The notes under the pieces are model-generated. The model saw only the letters and a program-made list of their open reading frames with translations, had not been told where the DNA came from and did not search any database. The translations under genes were made by a program, and so were the position numbers. Shown here one piece after another: positions 59,406 through 64,000 of a stretch of 64,000 nucleotides of DNA; within the stretch, counting starts at the first letter, position 1, and each line of letters starts with the position of its first letter. The DNA comes from Mugil cephalus (Eukaryota > Chordata > Actinopteri > Mugiliformes > Mugilidae), in contig NC_061781.1 in the NCBI RefSeq assembly GCF_022458985.1, positions 7,923,501-7,987,500 of the forward strand, read 5' to 3'.

Positions 59406-62400
59406 CTGCACCTCCCCACCACAATCACTCCCAGACACACACACACGCACTATTTTTCCCACCCTAAACAGTGACAGAGCATTTCCAAATGTGTTTACTT
59501 ACTAGGAAAACCACTTGCCACCAAAAAATTTGATATATGTAGACTGATACGTGATGATGGAAAAATATAAATAATTATCAACAAAGCAGTTATCAATAGA
59601 AGAAAGCTGAAGGGCTCAAAAAGGCTTGCAGATGTTGACAGGTTTATGCTATAACTGTAACACCTGTGCTGCCATAACTGTCACAAGCGTAGGCTTGTGT
59701 GTGTGCGTGCATGTCTGTGTGTTTACCAGCGAGTTATACCTGTTGAGTTGCCCTGTCTCGATGCTCGCGAACATCAAACACCATGTAGCAGCAAGTGGAA
59801 TGGAGCTGATTGCTATCTCCAAAATGTAATCAAACCAATTCAGCCCACTAAAACACAGGCACATACTCTCTCGCTACTCTCCCTCCCTCTCTCCCTCCAC
59901 ACACACACATCCCAGCCCAAACCCCAGAGTAAAGGCCACACAGTGCCTCCTCCTTGGTTCAGATCATTGGTCATGATGTGCTCACCATGTCCTTGGCCTG
60001 TGCTGCTCTTTGCTGTGGTATCAGTGGTTGGCCATTTCACAAACATCCTCCAAGAGAACCTGTCAGTGAAGTTCCTATTTACCCGAGCCAAGAACTGCAG
60101 CTTCCCATGACCCTCAGCTTTCCTGAGTTAGGTTGACCTACAGTAAACCCAGGGGTGACCTTTAAGATCAGGACAAGGTTTTTTGATTAGCTTGTCTGTT
60201 ATGAATGAGGCATAAATATGATCATATCAGGCCATGTTATGGAAAGCTCAGTGACTCTCCATAATAACCTCTGCAAGTGAGACGCAGAGGGAGGTTGTGT
60301 GTGTGACACAGATATCAGCTTCAGGATAAGTACTTGATAGTGTAATGCTGTTGATATCAGATACCAAATAGAGAGTAGATTTTAATTTGTGGTCTGAGAA
60401 AAGCTACCAGAGATCATTTCTAGTTAAGGGACCCCTAGATGTTATAGGTTCGGTTTCAAATTTTGGGTTTCCTCATTATGAACATATCTGTGAGAACCTC
60501 AGACCTGGTCAAATCTCCCCGAAGCTTTCTGATCATATTTGAATCAGTCGGCACTCAGTGTGCATATGTGTGTGGGCATGCACGCTCTTGGACAAGTACC
60601 GCCTTTTGTTGGCCCACACATGGTGGTAGATTGGCTTAGAGTGAAGAATTACTACTGAAGCATGCAGCAACAACTCAATCAATGAAACGCGAGGAAGTTC
60701 ACAGAACAGGAAGAAAGACTGACAGAGAACAAAGCTGAAGTTAAAGAGACCCAGAGACAAATCAGTGCTCGGGCTGAGGAAGCACAGACAAGTCAGAGAG
60801 CACTGAAATGAACCCTCAGAGAAGGCGCAGACTGAGAGACAAGAGGCAAACAGATACGGAGCCAAATCACCAGCGTTTGATTCCTTGCTAAGACAAGCAT
60901 ATTCTAAGTATCCAGGAGTGAGCGGTACTTTCACTGGCCGTCTCTGAAAACACAATCACAGGGAGAGGCATTCCTTAACCCTTCACCTTTTGTAACTTGG
61001 CAACAACTGGCTATCATCTCCTATTGCCTTCCTCAGGAGACGGGAGGGGAGCTGACAAGCATGACATCAATTTGTGGCTGGGGAAAATCAAAGCTCTGAA
61101 AAGAGCAAACCCATACTAATAGGTTATGGGTTTGGATTATAGTTATTAAAGTTTGCCTGAACAGCTCCATGTACGTATGATGGCACCGCCATTTTGGGGC
61201 AGTGTGTTTAGCTAATAAAGTACCATCTCTCAAACATTTTTATCTGCTACCAAATGAAGTAACACACATTCCCTTGCAAGACGTACACAGTTTTATGGTG
61301 TGTGTTATCCATCATATAGTTATCTTTGTATCTGTTATATAGGTGCAACGTTTATGCCACTGGCGTGACCTGAGTGTCAACTCCCAAACGACTGACAACA
61401 TCACACAGGCCATACTCAAATCTAACCTCCGACACAAAACAGATACGTGTTTTCCCAAGAAATGTCAAACTTCAGCAAGTCAAACTGAGAGGTAGTGGGA
61501 TGTGCATGAGTCCGTTTGTTTTACCTTACGCGCTCCTCTCATTTTCCGTGACTTTTGTTGTTCTCGATTCAGCCCAGATCAGATTTGAGTGAATAATTGG
61601 CCGAGGCTATAGATTCATGTTCTCTTAACATGGTGTTCCACCTTTTCTGATAACCTCCGCGCGGGGCCCCTTTTCAGAGTCATATGAAACAGATTTACCT
61701 GACCCAAGCAGGGAGAGACATGGCGAACGAACAAAACAGAACAGTAAAGGAGGGTGAGAGACACAGAGAGAGAGAGAGAGAGAGAGAGGGTGAGAGAAGA
61801 TCCTCTGAGGGCAGCAGCTCCGGTTTCAACCAGCCACTGATGCTGACTGGCAGCCATGTCAAAAGCAACAAAGTCAAACGATGCAGATTCTCAAGTTCAT
61901 CTTTAGGGCATGACTAAGTAAAGCTTATTATACATGGTTCTGCAAGGCCAGGAATGTGCAAATACATGTATCTGTGTACACAAACTCACACTTGGAGGTA
62001 CACATATACCTGCAGGCGCATACACATGCCTGCAAATGTGTGTGCAACATATAACAATGTAGAATGCTGTTTACACATGTTTTTGTGTTGGAGATTCACA
62101 CACACAGTGACACACACACTGTTCTTTATCATAAGATCTTGACCGTCAGTATTTAATGAACAGTGAGGACCTGCAGGGTTATTATCCACACAGACGGGAG
62201 AGTGGATTAAAGTCATTACAACTGAGAGATCTTCATCTGGAGATTACCTCTGTGATGCACAGCGAAATAGGCTTAGACATTTGTTAGGACACAAGGCTCA
62301 TAGATTACTGATCGTAACACAAGGATGATGGTCACATGTCCTCCTTCCCACCTCGCCATGACACGTACAGATCACCACATATGAAATGATCAATTTGGTC

Positions 62401-64000
62401 TGATCTTTCCCAGTTTGAGGATTTTCTTCTGCCGCTGAATGCAACAGCATGTTCTTCAGCGTCCGCAAAACCGTTCCCGTGCTATTCACGCTGCAAGTGT
62501 CGCACAAACGAAAAAACAAGGGTCTAAATGTGGGGCGTGTCTTGACCAAAACTACCCTCACAAAACGCTTATTTAATAGAATAATTGGATGCCTCTATTT
62601 GACTGCGTTGTCCGGGGGCCAACATATGCACATGCAGCCACCAGCGGGACAGTGTCACACAATGATTGAATGCGAAAGCTAAGTCAAATGCCTCTTAGTT
62701 CACAAATGATTGCACATTCGAAGGACTATCAATGCATTTTTTTGAAGAAATTCAGTTGCTACTGGCTTCTAACTTTACTGAGATCGTTCTGTTGAGATGT
62801 GGCAGTGTAAGATAGAATGAATCTGCTTTTGTGAGTCCTCGGTGCATTTACTAGGTGGTACGCTGAGGGTTTATTTTATAAGGTTTTCATGATATTGTAT
62901 CTTTTCAGTACAGATAGGGGCCTTGAGTACATTGTCCGATTGCTTGACATCATAAAACTGGTGCTTCAGCTTTGAGTCAGTGAATATTGCCTCATGAAAA
63001 TGATACAGTGAAAATCACGTGACATGATCAAAATCAAATTGTTTCCTCCCTTTTAAGGTTTTGAAAAAAGTATATTTATCCATTATATTAACTAGATTTT
63101 TAACACTGTATTGTACAGTTTGAACACAAATCTTCACACGACAGGGCAAATTACTTTCACTTGACATGCTGTGTCATGCTCATAGTTTTCCATTTTGCCT
63201 TTAATGAGAATTGCTTGCGTCTGAGCCTTGCTGCCAGGGCAACTGCACACGTTAAAGGGTGGTTGTAAAAACGAACAAAATGGGCAGAAATTTTAAGAAG
63301 AAAAAGAACATAATCTAGCACCCCAAAATGGTCTATTCGATTTTCCAATGGTATTAACTAACAATTCATGAGTGAGGCAGCGAGACCACATGCCTGTAAC
63401 ATTCGGCTATTTTTCTAGAAGCCATAAAAATGCTCCATTGTGTTTTACAACATTGCACTCCATTTTATTTTCATTTCTCCTCTGGTGGAATATATAATAC
63501 TGGTATTACATCATTTGCAGAGAGAGGGAGTTCTGGCATCAGTTGCTAGCTAAAACATACAGATCTTGTATAAACAAAGTTTTAGCTGCTGCCACACTGG
63601 TCTTACACTCTGCATTAAGCACCAGGCTGCCATGTAAACCATGTTAAAGTTAGAAGCCGTTGAGTCATACTGACATACTTTATCACATGTTACTATGTTT
63701 TGATTCAGGTCTGCTACTCCTGACTCATGTTACCCAGTGGGAGACGATCAGTAGTTGGGCTGAATGGTTTTACTTTATTATATACTTTATTCAGCTTAAC
63801 AATATGATTACAATTATAAAGTATTAAAGAGGTCCTTCAGCAAAATACATATTTGAACATGTACATATGCATGTAGTCATATACATATAAACACACCACA
63901 TATAAAAATATAAATAAAACACAAATATGGACATGCCTGGGCATGTCTTAATCCATCCTTGTACTCAACACTGAACTGTTATGCTTCTTACTGACCTGTA
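59404..64000. other. Intergenic, no gene recognised
   Basis: Unique AT-rich sequence with a GA tract (61765-61789) and CA-rich stretches near 62090-62120. In human the next gene beyond CDK5R2 is WNT10A; no Wnt exon signature is seen up to the window edge. Confidence 0.5.
61765..61789 (+). repeat. (GA)n microsatellite
   Basis: Uninterrupted GA run. Confidence 0.95.

Noticed and set aside
1-64000. CRISPR arrays, operons or bacterial mobile islands
   Set aside because: No regularly spaced direct repeats; all genes are intron-bearing or clearly vertebrate, so prokaryotic systems are not expected.
45441-64000. wnt10a or wnt6 exons, expected next by human order
   Set aside because: No Wnt signature such as the CKCHGxSGSC motif is seen on either strand; the gene, if adjacent, lies beyond the window.

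Overview
The window is vertebrate nuclear DNA, almost certainly from a ray-finned (teleost) fish. Genes are split by short GT-AG introns, AATAAA poly(A) signals and CA/ATT microsatellites are common, and the repeats are relics of fish L2-type LINEs, Tc1-like transposons and a tRNA-headed SINE. I read five protein genes, one microRNA gene and one broken partial gene copy.

Layout: (1) 1-6.7 kb, + strand: the 3' end of fibronectin (fn1), from type III module 12 through the variable region, III-15 and type I modules 10-12 to the stop and 3'UTR. (2) 7.0-14.1 kb, + strand: umps, the bifunctional UMP synthase, complete in ten coding exons (494 codons). Just upstream lies a decayed tandem copy of its promoter and first exons. 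(3) 17.3-17.7 kb, + strand: the mir-375 hairpin behind a TATA box. (4) 24.8-27.7 kb, + strand: cryba2 (beta-A2 crystallin). (5) 31.5-34.4 kb, + strand: fev (Pet-1), an ETS factor of serotonergic neurons, in three coding exons. (6) 44.0-44.9 kb, - strand: cdk5r2 (p39), the intronless CDK5 activator. (7) 45.4-64 kb: no gene recognised; transposon fossils, microsatellites and a few candidate regulatory patches.

mir-375, cryba2, fev and cdk5r2 keep the order and relative orientation known from human 2q35, so this half is an old conserved linkage block. The genes do not form a pathway. They serve extracellular matrix (fn1), pyrimidine synthesis (umps), endocrine and sensory-cell regulation (mir-375), lens structure (cryba2), serotonergic identity (fev) and neuronal kinase activation (cdk5r2).

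The least ordinary item is the umps tandem duplication. About 2 kb holding promoter, exons 1-3 and part of exon 4 was duplicated head to tail. The upstream copy keeps open exons 1-2 with good donors but has lost the exon 3 acceptor and the start of exon 4. It is a decaying fragment that could still supply an alternative promoter and first exon to the intact gene. I saw no clearly new gene system. All gene names rest on reading translations and remembered family sequences, not on a search.
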